Source of the DNA: Promethearchaeota archaeon
GTDB lineage: Archaea; Asgardarchaeota; Lokiarchaeia; Sigyniarchaeales; SOKP01
DNA length: 35,767 bases
Direction: 5' to 3'
NCBI GenBank assembly: GCA_019058365.1
Contig: JAHPZE010000036.1
Span: 1-35,767, forward strand
The notes under the pieces are model-generated. The model worked only from the letters and a program-made list of their open reading frames with translations. It did not search any database and had not been told where the DNA came from. Both the position numbers and the translations under genes were made by a program. Of this stretch, positions 1 to 8,124 are shown in pieces (positions within the stretch are counted from its first letter, which is position 1; each line of letters starts with the position of its first letter).

Positions 1-91
1 TCAAAACCCACAAGCTATAAATATTTTTGTCGATGAAGGGAAATTAAAAATTATCCTAAAAATCAAAATTTAATAATACTTACACTATTAT

Positions 92-125
92 TTTATAAAA
101 TTTAATAAAACTTTATTTAAAGGAG
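92..125 (+). promoter_or_regulatory. TATA box and Shine-Dalgarno of the coiled-coil gene pair
   Basis: An AT-rich TATA-like element (ttttataaaa) ends at 100. A strong Shine-Dalgarno, AAAGGAG, lies at 119-125, eight bases before the ATG at 134. Together they support that start and a short leader. Nothing else is recognisable in the first 91 bases. Confidence 0.45.
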
Positions 126-133
126 AAATTAAC

Positions 134-880
134 ATGAGTTTAACCGATACAAAATCATCTTTAAAGAAGATTATCTCTATTATTGAAGAAATTAATGGAT
201 TAAATTCAAATTCTATTCCTAAATTACAAACTCAACCAGCTACTCTCCTGGAACAGATTGGAAATCTTGAACAAGCTAAAACCAATAATTTAAGAACTAT
301 TGAATCCAATGATGATGAAATTAATTCTTTGAAAAATAAGATTTCTCAGAATCAACGGGATATTGCCTCATTAGAAGAAAGTAATGTTGAGCTTAATAAT
401 CAACGACAAGCTTTTCTGGACAAAATTAAGGAGGCACAAAATGAATTAAATGATACACAAACAAAAATTACTGCACGAAGGGAAGAATTAGCTACTCGGA
501 GTAGTCGATTAGATGAATTAGAAAATAGACTTATAGAATTAAAAGATATTCAAGAGAAATTCGATAATAAAATGAAAGAACTTGAAACTCAACTTCAAGA
601 AGAATATAATAAAAAAGAGAAGTTTAGCAATTCATATGCTATGCGAACAGCTGCGATGAAATCTTTAATCAAAGCAGGTTATATACAATCTGCTCAATTA
701 AAACTTATCCAAGCATTACAGCCTAATACGACTCTTGATCTAAATGCTATTGTCCAAGCTATGGGTTTAAAGCTAGATGTAGCTAAAAATATATTAACAA
801 AAATGGTTCAAAAAAATGGACCAATCGAGTATGATACAGGAAGTGGAACTGTAACATTAAAAGGGGAGGTTGATTTCTAA
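134..880 (+). CDS. coiled-coil protein with C-terminal winged helix (first of pair)
   Basis: I do not recognise a named family. Residues about 10-165 are heptad-rich, with Glu, Lys, Gln and Leu at coiled-coil spacing and almost no Gly or Pro. Residues about 168-248 form a compact helical segment ending in a beta-hairpin-like stretch (YDTGSGTVTL), which looks like a winged helix-turn-helix. There is no signal peptide or membrane segment, so it should be cytoplasmic. The stop overlaps the start of the next gene (TAATG). That gene encodes a protein of the same length and architecture, so the two probably form a heteromer. It could be a DNA-associated or scaffold protein. The start is well supported by the AAAGGAG upstream. 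Confidence 0.8.
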   Translation: MSLTDTKSSLKKIISIIEEINGLNSNSIPKLQTQPATLLEQIGNLEQAKTNNLRTIESNDDEINSLKNKISQNQRDIASLEESNVELNNQRQAFLDKIKEAQNELNDTQTKITARREELATRSSRLDELENRLIELKDIQEKFDNKMKELETQLQEEYNKKEKFSNSYAMRTAAMKSLIKAGYIQSAQLKLIQALQPNTTLDLNAIVQAMGLKLDVAKNILTKMVQKNGPIEYDTGSGTVTLKGEVDF

Positions 881-1608
881 TGGGTTCACAAGAAATTTTA
901 GCATTAATTGAACAGTTTGAGACCGTTTATGATACTTACTGGCAAGTACTTCAAAAACATAACGAAGAGGTTCTTTCTCAGTTAAGAGAAGCTTGGCGTT
1001 TTATGCAAGCAGAACAAAAAGAAGAAGAAAGTATCAAAGAAAAATTATCTACTCAAAATTCAGAACTAACAGAATTAAGAACAAAGTCAGAAGAATTAGA
1101 TAGAACTATGGAAGGATTAAAAACTAAAAAAGATGAATTAAATTCGAAGATTTCTGAATTAACAAATAATTTAGAAACCAACGTCAATGATTTAAAGAAA
1201 CCGGCCTTTGAACTTACACAGCTTGAGGAAAAGCTTGCATCTATTAATGAGAAGATTACTGCGAAAGAGCAAGAGAAGACTGCGCTTGATCAAAAGACAG
1301 TTGAGAATGAAAATCGAGAGGTAGAATTAAAAAATACTTACCAGAAAAAGATGGATGAAATTGAATCCAAAATTAATCAAATGAGACAGCAAAATTTCTT
1401 TACATCATTTTTAATCGAGGAAGGCGAAGAAGAAGTGCATGAGGTCTCAATTTTAACAGCAATTATGGAGAAAGGAGAAGCCAAATTAGATGATCTAAAA
1501 AAACTTCTTGATGTCCCTCCAATTATGGCAGTTAGAACCATTAAACAGCTTGCGGTTAAAGGAATTCTTAACCTCGATGAAAATAGTGGAAAAGTAACTT
1601 TACCTTAA
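880..1608 (+). CDS. coiled-coil protein with C-terminal winged helix (second of pair)
   Basis: The gene starts one base inside the stop codon of its neighbour (TAATG), so translation is probably coupled. Residues about 1-180 are a long coiled coil rich in Glu, Lys and Leu. Residues about 186-242 carry a winged-helix pattern: a helix (VSILTAIMEKG), an HTH-like segment around LDDLKKLLDVPPIMAVRTIK, and a terminal strand pair ending GKVTLP. It is probably a paralogue or structural partner of the preceding gene product, although sequence similarity is low and mainly architectural. Function is unknown. Heterodimerisation through the coiled coils, with two winged helices presented at one end, is an inference. 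Confidence 0.8.
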   Translation: MGSQEILALIEQFETVYDTYWQVLQKHNEEVLSQLREAWRFMQAEQKEEESIKEKLSTQNSELTELRTKSEELDRTMEGLKTKKDELNSKISELTNNLETNVNDLKKPAFELTQLEEKLASINEKITAKEQEKTALDQKTVENENREVELKNTYQKKMDEIESKINQMRQQNFFTSFLIEEGEEEVHEVSILTAIMEKGEAKLDDLKKLLDVPPIMAVRTIKQLAVKGILNLDENSGKVTLP

Positions 1609-1611
1609 ACT

Positions 1612-1637
1612 GTTTTTTTATTATTTTTTCTATTTTA
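1612..1637 (+). terminator. T-rich terminator after the coiled-coil pair
   Basis: Two T-runs (seven and six Ts) begin four bases after the stop codon at 1608, with no stem ahead of them. This is the usual form of archaeal oligo-T termination. The convergent methyltransferase gene ends at 1677. Confidence 0.4.
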
Positions 1638-1676
1638 ATATTAAAATTGGATTCCTTTTTTCAACAATTGAAATAA

Positions 1677-2576
1677 TTAATCCTTAATTCTTGCATAAAC
1701 TATGCAATGTGTTCCATTTACTTTCCCCACGATATTGCCGTTTTTGTCCTGAAAATACTTTTCTTCTAACTTTTGGGAATCCATATGCTCAATTAATTCT
1801 AAACCTCGTTGTTGAAGAAAATTATTAATGTCTCCCTCAGCTATTCCAAAGGTCCAGCCTTCACCAGACTTTTTGACTCTTTGATATATTTGTTGTTCTC
1901 CATAATACAAATTCTCTTCTTCAAGAACAGATTGATATATATAATCAAAAACAACTTCACTTCCCATACCAGCACTTTCGGTGATAAACTTAAAATCCTC
2001 TTCGATTGCAGAATCATTCAAATACATAGTAATTCCTTCGAGTATATAGAGTGTTTTTTTATCATATTGGAAACCAGCTGTTTTAAGTTTGTTCTCGATC
2101 TTCTCGGTATTAAAATCTATTTCAACAAATATAATCTTTCCAGGATCTATTTTTCGCTTTTTGTATTGTTTTAATTTGTCAGATATAGTGGTTTTTACAT
2201 CTAATTCAAAAATACGTGTCTTTTCATTTTCATCAATAAGACGAATACCACGAGAATCAAAACCCGCTCCAAAAAGAAGGATCTGGTTAAAATTATTTGA
2301 AATTGCGTTTACGAAAATTCCATCAATTATTTTCGTCCGAGCAATAACATATTCATAAATTCCCTGTGGGGCTACTTTCTTAAGAAGAAGAGATCTCATC
2401 CGTTTAGATTTGATTAAAAGGTGAATAAATTTGGGTAATAACTTGAGAGCTATATAATCATTACTCTTATAATTTGGTGATTTCTCATAAAATGAAGATG
2501 CTCTGGAAACACAAGTCATAGCGGCTGTTCTAGACGACTTTTTCTCGATCCGTCGTTTAACTTTTCTTGAATTCAT
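1677..2576 (-). CDS. class I SAM-dependent methyltransferase, LCM/TIGR00027 type
   Basis: This 299-residue protein matches the leucine carboxyl methyltransferase-like family of putative SAM-dependent methyltransferases. Visible hallmarks are the N-terminal segment TAMTCVSRASSFYEKSPNY, the SAM-binding strand-loop ILLFGAGFDSRGIRL (about residues 99-113), the acidic strand FELDV that would bind the ribose, and the motif YILEGITMYL (about 177-186). Family members methylate carboxyl or hydroxyl groups of small molecules or proteins; the substrate here cannot be told. The N-terminus is unusually basic (KVKRRIEKK). The gene is isolated and converges on the coiled-coil pair. No clear Shine-Dalgarno precedes the ATG. 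Confidence 0.85.
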   Translation of the reverse strand: MNSRKVKRRIEKKSSRTAAMTCVSRASSFYEKSPNYKSNDYIALKLLPKFIHLLIKSKRMRSLLLKKVAPQGIYEYVIARTKIIDGIFVNAISNNFNQILLFGAGFDSRGIRLIDENEKTRIFELDVKTTISDKLKQYKKRKIDPGKIIFVEIDFNTEKIENKLKTAGFQYDKKTLYILEGITMYLNDSAIEEDFKFITESAGMGSEVVFDYIYQSVLEEENLYYGEQQIYQRVKKSGEGWTFGIAEGDINNFLQQRGLELIEHMDSQKLEEKYFQDKNGNIVGKVNGTHCIVYARIKD

Positions 2577-2847
2577 AAGATCTAATATAATGAAGGAATT
2601 TTTATCTTTTAAATTAAATCGATTAAATAATGATAAAGTCAGTGAAATGAATTTAACAATTTAGTTTTTAGACTTGAATTGTATAGTTTTTTATAATATC
2701 ATAGTCTTATTCACAGAAAGTGTTCTATTCATTATAGGTTTAGAGTATAGTGTTCAACTTAGATAATAATCATAAAATCTTTTTTTTAATTTTTCAGGAA
2801 CATAAGAACCTAAACTCCTTCAAAAAAAAAACAAAATTCTGTCTATA

Positions 2848-2938
2848 TGACCATTGGTCACATAATGACCAAAAGTTTAAATATGATCATAATTTCAAAA
2901 TAATTAATGACCCTTGGTCAATTAATGAACATAAGTCA
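2848..2938 (+). promoter_or_regulatory. array of palindromic operators, probably for the TetR regulator
   Basis: Two strong inverted repeats are seen: TGACCATTGGTCA at 2848-2860 and TGACCCTTGGTCA at 2908-2920. Each is followed exactly 18 bases later by a degenerate copy, TGACCAAAAGTTT at 2866 and TGAACATAAGTCA at 2926. A further half-site, TGATC, lies at 2884, again 18 bases on. The sites flank the TATA box at 2876 and end 24 bases before the TetR start codon at 2962. This is the expected layout for autorepression, with RNA polymerase or TBP access blocked. A 65-codon ORF across it is best explained as a by-product of the repeats. Confidence 0.75.
2876..2883 (+). promoter_or_regulatory. TATA box of the tetR-flavodoxin-polyferredoxin operon
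   Basis: TTTAAATA preceded by purine-rich AAAAG fits an archaeal BRE/TATA element. Transcription would start about 25 bases downstream, near 2905, at the second strong operator. The stretch 2577-2847 on its upstream side holds no gene that I can support; it would contain the divergent promoter of the methyltransferase. Confidence 0.5.
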
Positions 2939-2961
2939 AAAGATTAAAATAAGATAAAATT

Positions 2962-3648
2962 ATGAACCCATCAAAACAAGAAAAAAGAAGTCCAGCAAAA
3001 AATAGAAGGGAACGAGAAAAAAAACAACGACGTTCAGCTATTATTGAGGCGGCAGAAAGATTATTTCTTTCTCAAGGATTTGAAACTACTACTATGGAAC
3101 AAATAGCTAATGAAGCTGAATATAGTAAAGGGACGCTATACAATTATTACAATTCAAAAGAGGAATTGTATATTGCAATTGGTAGTAAGGCTTATAATCT
3201 GATAATAGATTACACTAAAGAATTCACTGAAAAAGAAGTTCCTGGAATAAAGCAACTTATGGCTGTGGGATATGCTTTCTATGATTTTACGAAAAAATAT
3301 CCAAATTATGCCTCACTCTTTCATAATATCGCAATAAATCTGCCAGATATGGCATCAAAACCTAAAAAAGAACTTTCAGATATAGAAAAAGAATATCTTA
3401 ACTTAAGTAATACTTATAGGGACATTTTTGTAGAAATCTTAAATGATGCAGTAAAACATAATGCCATTAGGTCAGATAAAAATCCATTTATGATTGGTTA
3501 TATACTTTCAACTCTTACAAGAAGATTGGTTGAGGATCTTTTACAATCTAAAGATATTGTAAAAAGAATATTTAATTTAAATCCTGATGAGGTTATAGAT
3601 TTTGCTTTTGAAATTATTGGTGAAGGATTAAAACCAAGGGAACTATAA
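2962..3648 (+). CDS. TetR/AcrR family transcriptional regulator
   Basis: The N-terminal DNA-binding domain is clear, at about residues 25-75. It contains IIEAAERLFLSQGFETTTM, the HTH EQIANEAEYSKGTLYNYY and the typical closing segment NSKEELYIAI. Residues 80-228 form the helical ligand-binding and dimerisation domain, which diverges as usual, so the inducer cannot be read. The N-terminal tail is very basic. The gene lies just downstream of an array of palindromes that are the obvious binding site. It is followed 21 bases later by a flavodoxin and then a polyferredoxin, so it probably controls those redox genes and itself in response to a small molecule or redox stress. Confidence 0.93.
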   Translation: MNPSKQEKRSPAKNRREREKKQRRSAIIEAAERLFLSQGFETTTMEQIANEAEYSKGTLYNYYNSKEELYIAIGSKAYNLIIDYTKEFTEKEVPGIKQLMAVGYAFYDFTKKYPNYASLFHNIAINLPDMASKPKKELSDIEKEYLNLSNTYRDIFVEILNDAVKHNAIRSDKNPFMIGYILSTLTRRLVEDLLQSKDIVKRIFNLNPDEVIDFAFEIIGEGLKPREL

Positions 3649-3669
3649 AAATAAGGAGGATTATAAGAA

Positions 3670-4164
3670 ATGTCTAAGATGTTAGTTGTATATTACTCTC
3701 TCACAGGAAATACAAAATTTATTGCAGAAGCAATAGCAGAAGCAATAAATGCTGATATTCTCGAGTTAAAACCTGTGAAAGAACTTGATGCTGAAAGTGG
3801 GATGAAATATTTTTGGGGTGGATTTCAAGCTACAATGAAAAAGAAACCCAAATTAAAAGAGTTTGAAATAAACCCCCTCGATTATGATTTAATTTTTTTA
3901 GGAACTCCTGTATGGGCATGGACATTCTCCCCCCCAATTCGTTCTTTCTTAAAGAAATATAATCTTTCAGGTAAGAATATAGCTCTTTGGGTATGTGCTG
4001 GAGGAGATGGTATAAAATCAATGAACCGATTTAAGGAGGCTCTAAAGGATACAAATATCAATGGCGAAATTCGTTTTAAAGAACCAAAACAGAATGCACC
4101 AGAAAATGCTAAAGAAAAAGCAATAGCTTGGGCTAAAGATATTATTCAAAAGATAAAGAATTAA
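3670..4164 (+). CDS. flavodoxin family protein
   Basis: This 164-residue protein has a flavodoxin fold. The first strand is followed by the FMN phosphate-binding loop SLTGNTKFIA (about residues 10-19). The second FMN loop is probably LGTPVWAWTFSPPI, and the third is the region WVCAGGDG. It should be a cytoplasmic one- or two-electron carrier with bound FMN. A strong Shine-Dalgarno AAGGAGGA at 3653-3660 fixes the start. It lies between a TetR regulator and a membrane polyferredoxin, which suggests it passes electrons to or from that protein. It resembles the short flavodoxins found beside Fe-S proteins more than the flavodoxin domain of the larger diflavin proteins. Confidence 0.9.
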   Translation: MSKMLVVYYSLTGNTKFIAEAIAEAINADILELKPVKELDAESGMKYFWGGFQATMKKKPKLKEFEINPLDYDLIFLGTPVWAWTFSPPIRSFLKKYNLSGKNIALWVCAGGDGIKSMNRFKEALKDTNINGEIRFKEPKQNAPENAKEKAIAWAKDIIQKIKN

Positions 4165-4179
4165 GGTATGTGATATAAA

Positions 4180-4956
4180 ATGGGACAATATGTAAAATTA
4201 TTCAAGTTCAGAAAGCTCTTAATGTTTTTATGGGTTATTTTATTGCCCATAACCTTCAATTGGATGTCCCCTGTTCTTATTATTATGGGAGGTTTTGAAG
4301 GATATATTAGCATGAGTTTTGTTATTTTCGCCGTATGGTTTATTTCATCACTATTTTTCGGTAGAACTTTTTGTGCTTATAGTTGTCAATGGGGTGCTGC
4401 TCAAGAGGTTCTTGGTGATTGCATTCCCAAGCAATTAGATCCTGCAAAGAAACAGAAGAGAAGAAAAATCAAATATATTATATTTATCATCTGGATAGTA
4501 TTAGTGGCGTTAGGACCAATAATAAATTTAGGGTACCAATACGGATTCAATCCATTTTATCCAACTCCAGAAGATCCTACGGGAATTATCTCATGGAATG
4601 AGTTTGCGATTGGACTGATGATTTTCTATTTTGGAATAATCGGATCAGTAGTGATTCTATTTACAATCGTAGGAGGAAAGAGATCTTTTTGTAATTATGC
4701 ATGTCCAATGGGAGTTTTAGGAATTCTTGGAACAAAAGTAAAGAATGCCCTCAAATATCCATCATTACATTTGGAAGTTGATATTGAAAAATGTACAAAC
4801 TGTAAACAATGTTCAAAAGCGTGTGAAATGGGGCTTGATGTGAATGAATTGGTTCAATCAGGAAATATGTATGATCCTGATTGCATTCTTTGTGGTAGTT
4901 GTGTTTCTACTTGTCGACAGGATGTTATAAGCTATGCTTGGAAATGGAGTAAGTGA
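4180..4956 (+). CDS. membrane polyferredoxin, NapH/CcoG-like 4Fe-4S protein
   Basis: The 258-residue protein has four to five membrane segments (about 12-38, 44-60, 97-117, 142-164). Two conserved CxxxC motifs sit at the membrane edge, FCAYSCQWG (C65, C69) and FCNYACPMG (C171, C175). The C-terminal domain has two classical 4Fe-4S clusters: C205, C208, C211, C215 and C235, C238, C241, C245. This is the NapH/YccM/CcoG polyferredoxin pattern; members move electrons between quinol or membrane donors and soluble partners. It starts 15 bases after the flavodoxin gene, so the two are almost certainly cotranscribed under the TetR regulator. Its physiological partner is not visible; no periplasmic nitrate reductase gene is present. 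Confidence 0.9.
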   Translation: MGQYVKLFKFRKLLMFLWVILLPITFNWMSPVLIIMGGFEGYISMSFVIFAVWFISSLFFGRTFCAYSCQWGAAQEVLGDCIPKQLDPAKKQKRRKIKYIIFIIWIVLVALGPIINLGYQYGFNPFYPTPEDPTGIISWNEFAIGLMIFYFGIIGSVVILFTIVGGKRSFCNYACPMGVLGILGTKVKNALKYPSLHLEVDIEKCTNCKQCSKACEMGLDVNELVQSGNMYDPDCILCGSCVSTCRQDVISYAWKWSK

Positions 4957-4993
4957 TATATCTCTTAAATACAATCTTTAAAACTAAAAAGAC

Positions 4994-5001
4994 TTATAAA
5001 T
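4994..5001 (+). promoter_or_regulatory. TATA box of the CPBP protease gene
   Basis: TTATAAAT lies 44 bases before the ATG at 5038, and AAAAGGTGG at 5026-5034 acts as the ribosome binding site. This indicates that the protease gene is transcribed separately from the redox operon before it. Confidence 0.4.
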
Positions 5002-5037
5002 TTTTTTTAAAAATTAAATAAAGAAAAAGGTGGATAA

Positions 5038-5832
5038 ATGATAAAGATAATAAAAAAGTATCCTTTAACAAGTTATTTTGTAATTGCTTGGATATCGACA
5101 TGGTTATTAGTAATGCCATTAGTCTTAACTGGTTTAGGAATTCTACATGTGAATATAATTTGGCATTTTCTAGGTCCATTAGGTCCAACAATTTCTGCAA
5201 TTATAGTAATATACGTGTCATCAAAAAGAGAAGGACTTAAAAAGTTAAAAGACTCAATTATCAAATGGAGAATCGGTGTTTTTTGGATTCTTTTTTCTGC
5301 TCTAATTATGCCAGCTTTCTTAATCTTAACAATTTTAATAAACTTGGCTTTTACAGGGAATTTTATTGATTTAGGTGGTTATCTTATCAATGAAGGAATT
5401 ACTAACTTTATTTCATTTTTAATTTGGATATGGGTTGGAGCTATTTCTTATGGCATATTCGAAGAGATCGGGTGGAGAGGATATGCTTTACCCAAGTTGC
5501 AAGAAAAATATAGTCCATTAACATCAACTATTATATTAGCCGTTGGTTGGGGTTTTTGGCATACACCAATGTTTTTTTACCGATTTAGTATAGATATACT
5601 ATTCGGATGGCTTTATGGACTCTTTCTTGGAGCAATAATTTTAACATTTATTTATAATAGTTCTGGAGGAAGCACGTTTGCAGCAATACTTTTCCATATC
5701 TCGAATAATATTTGTTGGCTATTCAATATAGCTGAAATTCAGATGTTTTTAACAATAATGATTACTTTACTTGTTTTTATAATTTTAATTATTTGGAAAA
5801 AGAGATTATCTACAAAAAAATTTTCAAATTGA
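5038..5832 (+). CDS. CPBP (CAAX/ABI) family intramembrane metalloprotease
   Basis: The 264-residue protein has about eight hydrophobic segments. It carries the family motifs in order: EEIGWRGY at 142-149 (the EExxxR motif), WGFWHTPMF with H175, and FHISNN with H220 and N223/N224. These form the metal site of glutamic-type CAAX-processing and bacteriocin-protection proteases. Eukaryotic Rce1 cleaves prenylated CAAX proteins, but no C-terminal CAAX box is seen on the small GTPases in this window. The substrate is therefore unknown. The gene stands alone, with its own TATA box and Shine-Dalgarno. Confidence 0.9.
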   Translation: MIKIIKKYPLTSYFVIAWISTWLLVMPLVLTGLGILHVNIIWHFLGPLGPTISAIIVIYVSSKREGLKKLKDSIIKWRIGVFWILFSALIMPAFLILTILINLAFTGNFIDLGGYLINEGITNFISFLIWIWVGAISYGIFEEIGWRGYALPKLQEKYSPLTSTIILAVGWGFWHTPMFFYRFSIDILFGWLYGLFLGAIILTFIYNSSGGSTFAAILFHISNNICWLFNIAEIQMFLTIMITLLVFIILIIWKKRLSTKKFSN

Positions 5833-5975
5833 AATCTTAATTGATAATTTTTTTTAAACTCATTTTTAAACTAAATAATATTAACAAAAGGATTTCGAAA
5901 TTTAAAAAAGAATTTAAATTATCGTTATTTCCTATCAAACATAACGTTATAAAAATTAAAAAAAAACTGAATAAA

Positions 5976-7157
5976 ATGAATAAAAAAGATATTATAATTG
6001 GAGTGTTACTTATAGGAATAGTTGGTGTATCTTGTGGATTAGGTTTTGTTCTAGTTTCTTGGACACCAAAAGAGACACAACAAACCCCTACTTACCTTTC
6101 AGGATTACCTGATAACTGGGATACAGCTCCTAATTCTACATATATCATTTTAAACAATCAAACACAGAGTAATATTAAAATATATTTTAAAGATATATTA
6201 GAGAAGATACAAACTTTTCAAAATACTCAAAAGGGTGCTTATGATACAGGCATAGAATTGAAAACTATAATTGACCCTGAGACTGATATCCCAATAACAG
6301 GTATTAGCATAACAGATTTATTCGATCAATATCACACCTTTTTTCCTGGAGCTATTAATTTTGTATCTAAACAAGATGATTTTGGTCAAACTAATGTTTT
6401 TAGTACGAGTGCTGCTGATATATTAGAAAAAATAGAAGATGGAGAAGAAGATTTAATTATTGCTATAGCCGCAAATAAGCAATGGTTAGCGGAATCTCCA
6501 TTAGGAGCTAAATATGGCAATTTTACATTAATTGGAGAGTCTATGGATGCAAAAATATATAATCTGGAACAAATTAACGTTCTTAGCAATTGGACTTTAG
6601 ATGTATATGTAGATGGTCTATTAAAACTTTCTTTACAACCTGATAATATTACAGATGCTTCTTATCAATATGATTATATTTATTCATATGATAGAAGTGA
6701 TGACTGGAATCTTAATAGACATTACTGGGGAATTAACATCTCAATGATTTGTGATTGGGTTAGTCTTAATGATTCTGTTGATTTTGAGTTAAAAGCATTA
6801 GCTGCTGATAATTGGGCTGCTCCTCATGGGAAACCGTCTAAACGTGGTTTAACTGAAACTGAGGTATATCATGGATTAGAATTTAATTCAACTTATTGGG
6901 ATTATATTAATGAAACAGAAGCTAATCCTGATGGAGTTCCATTGCCTGATGATTATGATGGGTTACCTATTCTTTTAGCATATGAAATTCAAGCCTTGGG
7001 GGAGTATGATTTAATATCAGGTGATACTAATCCGGCATGGTCTTCAAGTAAAATTTGTGGTTTTGCTCATGGACCTTATGTAGTAATAATACCTGGTAGA
7101 ACAAGATCTAATCAAATAAGAATGATAAATGCAATCGATATCATAACTAATCCATAA
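5976..7157 (+). CDS. membrane-anchored protein with two sulfite-oxidase-like folds, probably non-catalytic
   Basis: The open frame runs upstream to 5841, but the extra 45 residues are poly-Lys/Asn and look untranslated. I choose the ATG at 5976, which gives 393 residues starting just before a hydrophobic anchor (7-28). The rest is probably outside the cell. Two halves each follow the core pattern of the oxidoreductase molybdopterin-binding (sulfite oxidase) fold. Residues about 60-205 contain ITGISITDLF and then an IIAIAANKQW strand. Residues about 206-393 contain YWGINISMICDWV, then FELKALAADNW, and end in VVIIPGRTRSNQIRMINAI. The catalytic cysteine of the usual LxCxG motif is not seen in either half. 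It may bind pterin or haem, or be structural. The assignment is by pattern, not by strong identity. Confidence 0.6.
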   Translation: MNKKDIIIGVLLIGIVGVSCGLGFVLVSWTPKETQQTPTYLSGLPDNWDTAPNSTYIILNNQTQSNIKIYFKDILEKIQTFQNTQKGAYDTGIELKTIIDPETDIPITGISITDLFDQYHTFFPGAINFVSKQDDFGQTNVFSTSAADILEKIEDGEEDLIIAIAANKQWLAESPLGAKYGNFTLIGESMDAKIYNLEQINVLSNWTLDVYVDGLLKLSLQPDNITDASYQYDYIYSYDRSDDWNLNRHYWGINISMICDWVSLNDSVDFELKALAADNWAAPHGKPSKRGLTETEVYHGLEFNSTYWDYINETEANPDGVPLPDDYDGLPILLAYEIQALGEYDLISGDTNPAWSSSKICGFAHGPYVVIIPGRTRSNQIRMINAIDIITNP

Positions 7158-7227
7158 ATATTCAAATTATATTTTTTTTTATTTTTGATTAGAAATTTTA
7201 AAATTTAATACTAAATTCAAGATTAAT

Positions 7228-8124
7228 ATGTTTTTAATGAAACGAATAAACATCTCATCGATATTAATCGTAATTTTAACCTTTTTAGCACCATTCATAT
7301 TTATAAGCAATACTATAGCGTATCCTGGTGAGGGTGATTGTGCGGGATATCATGGGATAACATATATTGACATTCCTGTTGATAATGATGCATTGATAAT
7401 ACTAGATGGTGACCCTTCTGAAAATTTTTGGACAGAAAATGGTAATCAAAAAGGAAAAGTTGAAATTAAATTAGCTGAGATTAAAGTAGGAGAGGAAATT
7501 CCTGAAATTTATACATTAAATGCAACATTCATTATGAACTCTGAATATTTATATATTTTGTGTCAGTGGATAGATAATACACCACTTTATGATTATCCTC
7601 CAGAGAAAGATGGAATTGCATTCTGTTGGAATATTAATGCTCCGAATTTTTCAGCCTATTATGTTGCAGATATGAACACAATTCATATGGGAGGTGGACG
7701 TGTAGATGCGTGGAGATGGGTTTATTCAAATTTTGTCTCTTCTGGAGAAGAACACTTATGTGGAGATGACTGTTTTGATGAAAATGGATGGGTTGATGGA
7801 AATCCTGAAGCAAACAGTATAAATGTTGCTTATACCAATACAGGAAATTTATATAATTTAGAAATGAAAAGAAAATTAATTACAAATGAATATTATGATG
7901 TTCAATTCGATGAAGCAAAAATCTACAAGTTTAATATTGCTATTTTAAATGATAGTTATGGAGTAGATCATGCTATATCATGGACTTATGCTCTTGACCT
8001 TAGAGAACCATCTAACATAATTCCCTTTTTCCAACTGAACTTTATAATAATATTATTATTAATAGCGATAATTTTAACTAAAATCAATTTTAAAAAGGTC
8101 TTTAATAATATTGATAAAAACTAG
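7228..8124 (+). CDS. ethylbenzene-dehydrogenase-type haem-binding (DOMON-like) surface protein
   Basis: A signal peptide (about 1-31) is followed by a domain resembling the haem-b-binding gamma subunit of ethylbenzene dehydrogenase. Visible elements are LDGDPSENFW (58-68), the strand pair ATFIMNSEYLYILCQWID (99-116), DGIAFCWN, and MNTIHMGGGRVDAWRWVYS (149-167), where M149, H153 or M154 are candidate haem ligands. A closing strand ISWTYALDL follows. A C-terminal membrane helix (about 268-284) with a basic tail anchors it, facing outward. Four cysteines in the soluble domain (C38, C133, C178, C182) could make disulfides. Family members transfer electrons from molybdoenzymes. The gene overlaps the next by 14 bases and heads a five-gene operon with an ECF importer. 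Confidence 0.8.
   Translation: MFLMKRINISSILIVILTFLAPFIFISNTIAYPGEGDCAGYHGITYIDIPVDNDALIILDGDPSENFWTENGNQKGKVEIKLAEIKVGEEIPEIYTLNATFIMNSEYLYILCQWIDNTPLYDYPPEKDGIAFCWNINAPNFSAYYVADMNTIHMGGGRVDAWRWVYSNFVSSGEEHLCGDDCFDENGWVDGNPEANSINVAYTNTGNLYNLEMKRKLITNEYYDVQFDEAKIYKFNIAILNDSYGVDHAISWTYALDLREPSNIIPFFQLNFIIILLLIAIILTKINFKKVFNNIDKN

Noticed and set aside
1809..2358. Plus-strand ORFs opposite the methyltransferase gene
   Set aside because: They are hydrophobic shadow translations of a recognisable methyltransferase on the minus strand.
2750..2947. 65-codon ORF upstream of tetR
   Set aside because: Its second half merely translates the palindromic operator array, it has no ribosome binding site, and it covers the promoter of tetR.
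5841..5975. N-terminal extension of the double sulfite-oxidase-fold protein
   Set aside because: The extra 45 residues are Lys, Asn, Ile and Phe from AT-rich leader DNA, and a proper signal anchor begins right after the ATG at 5976.
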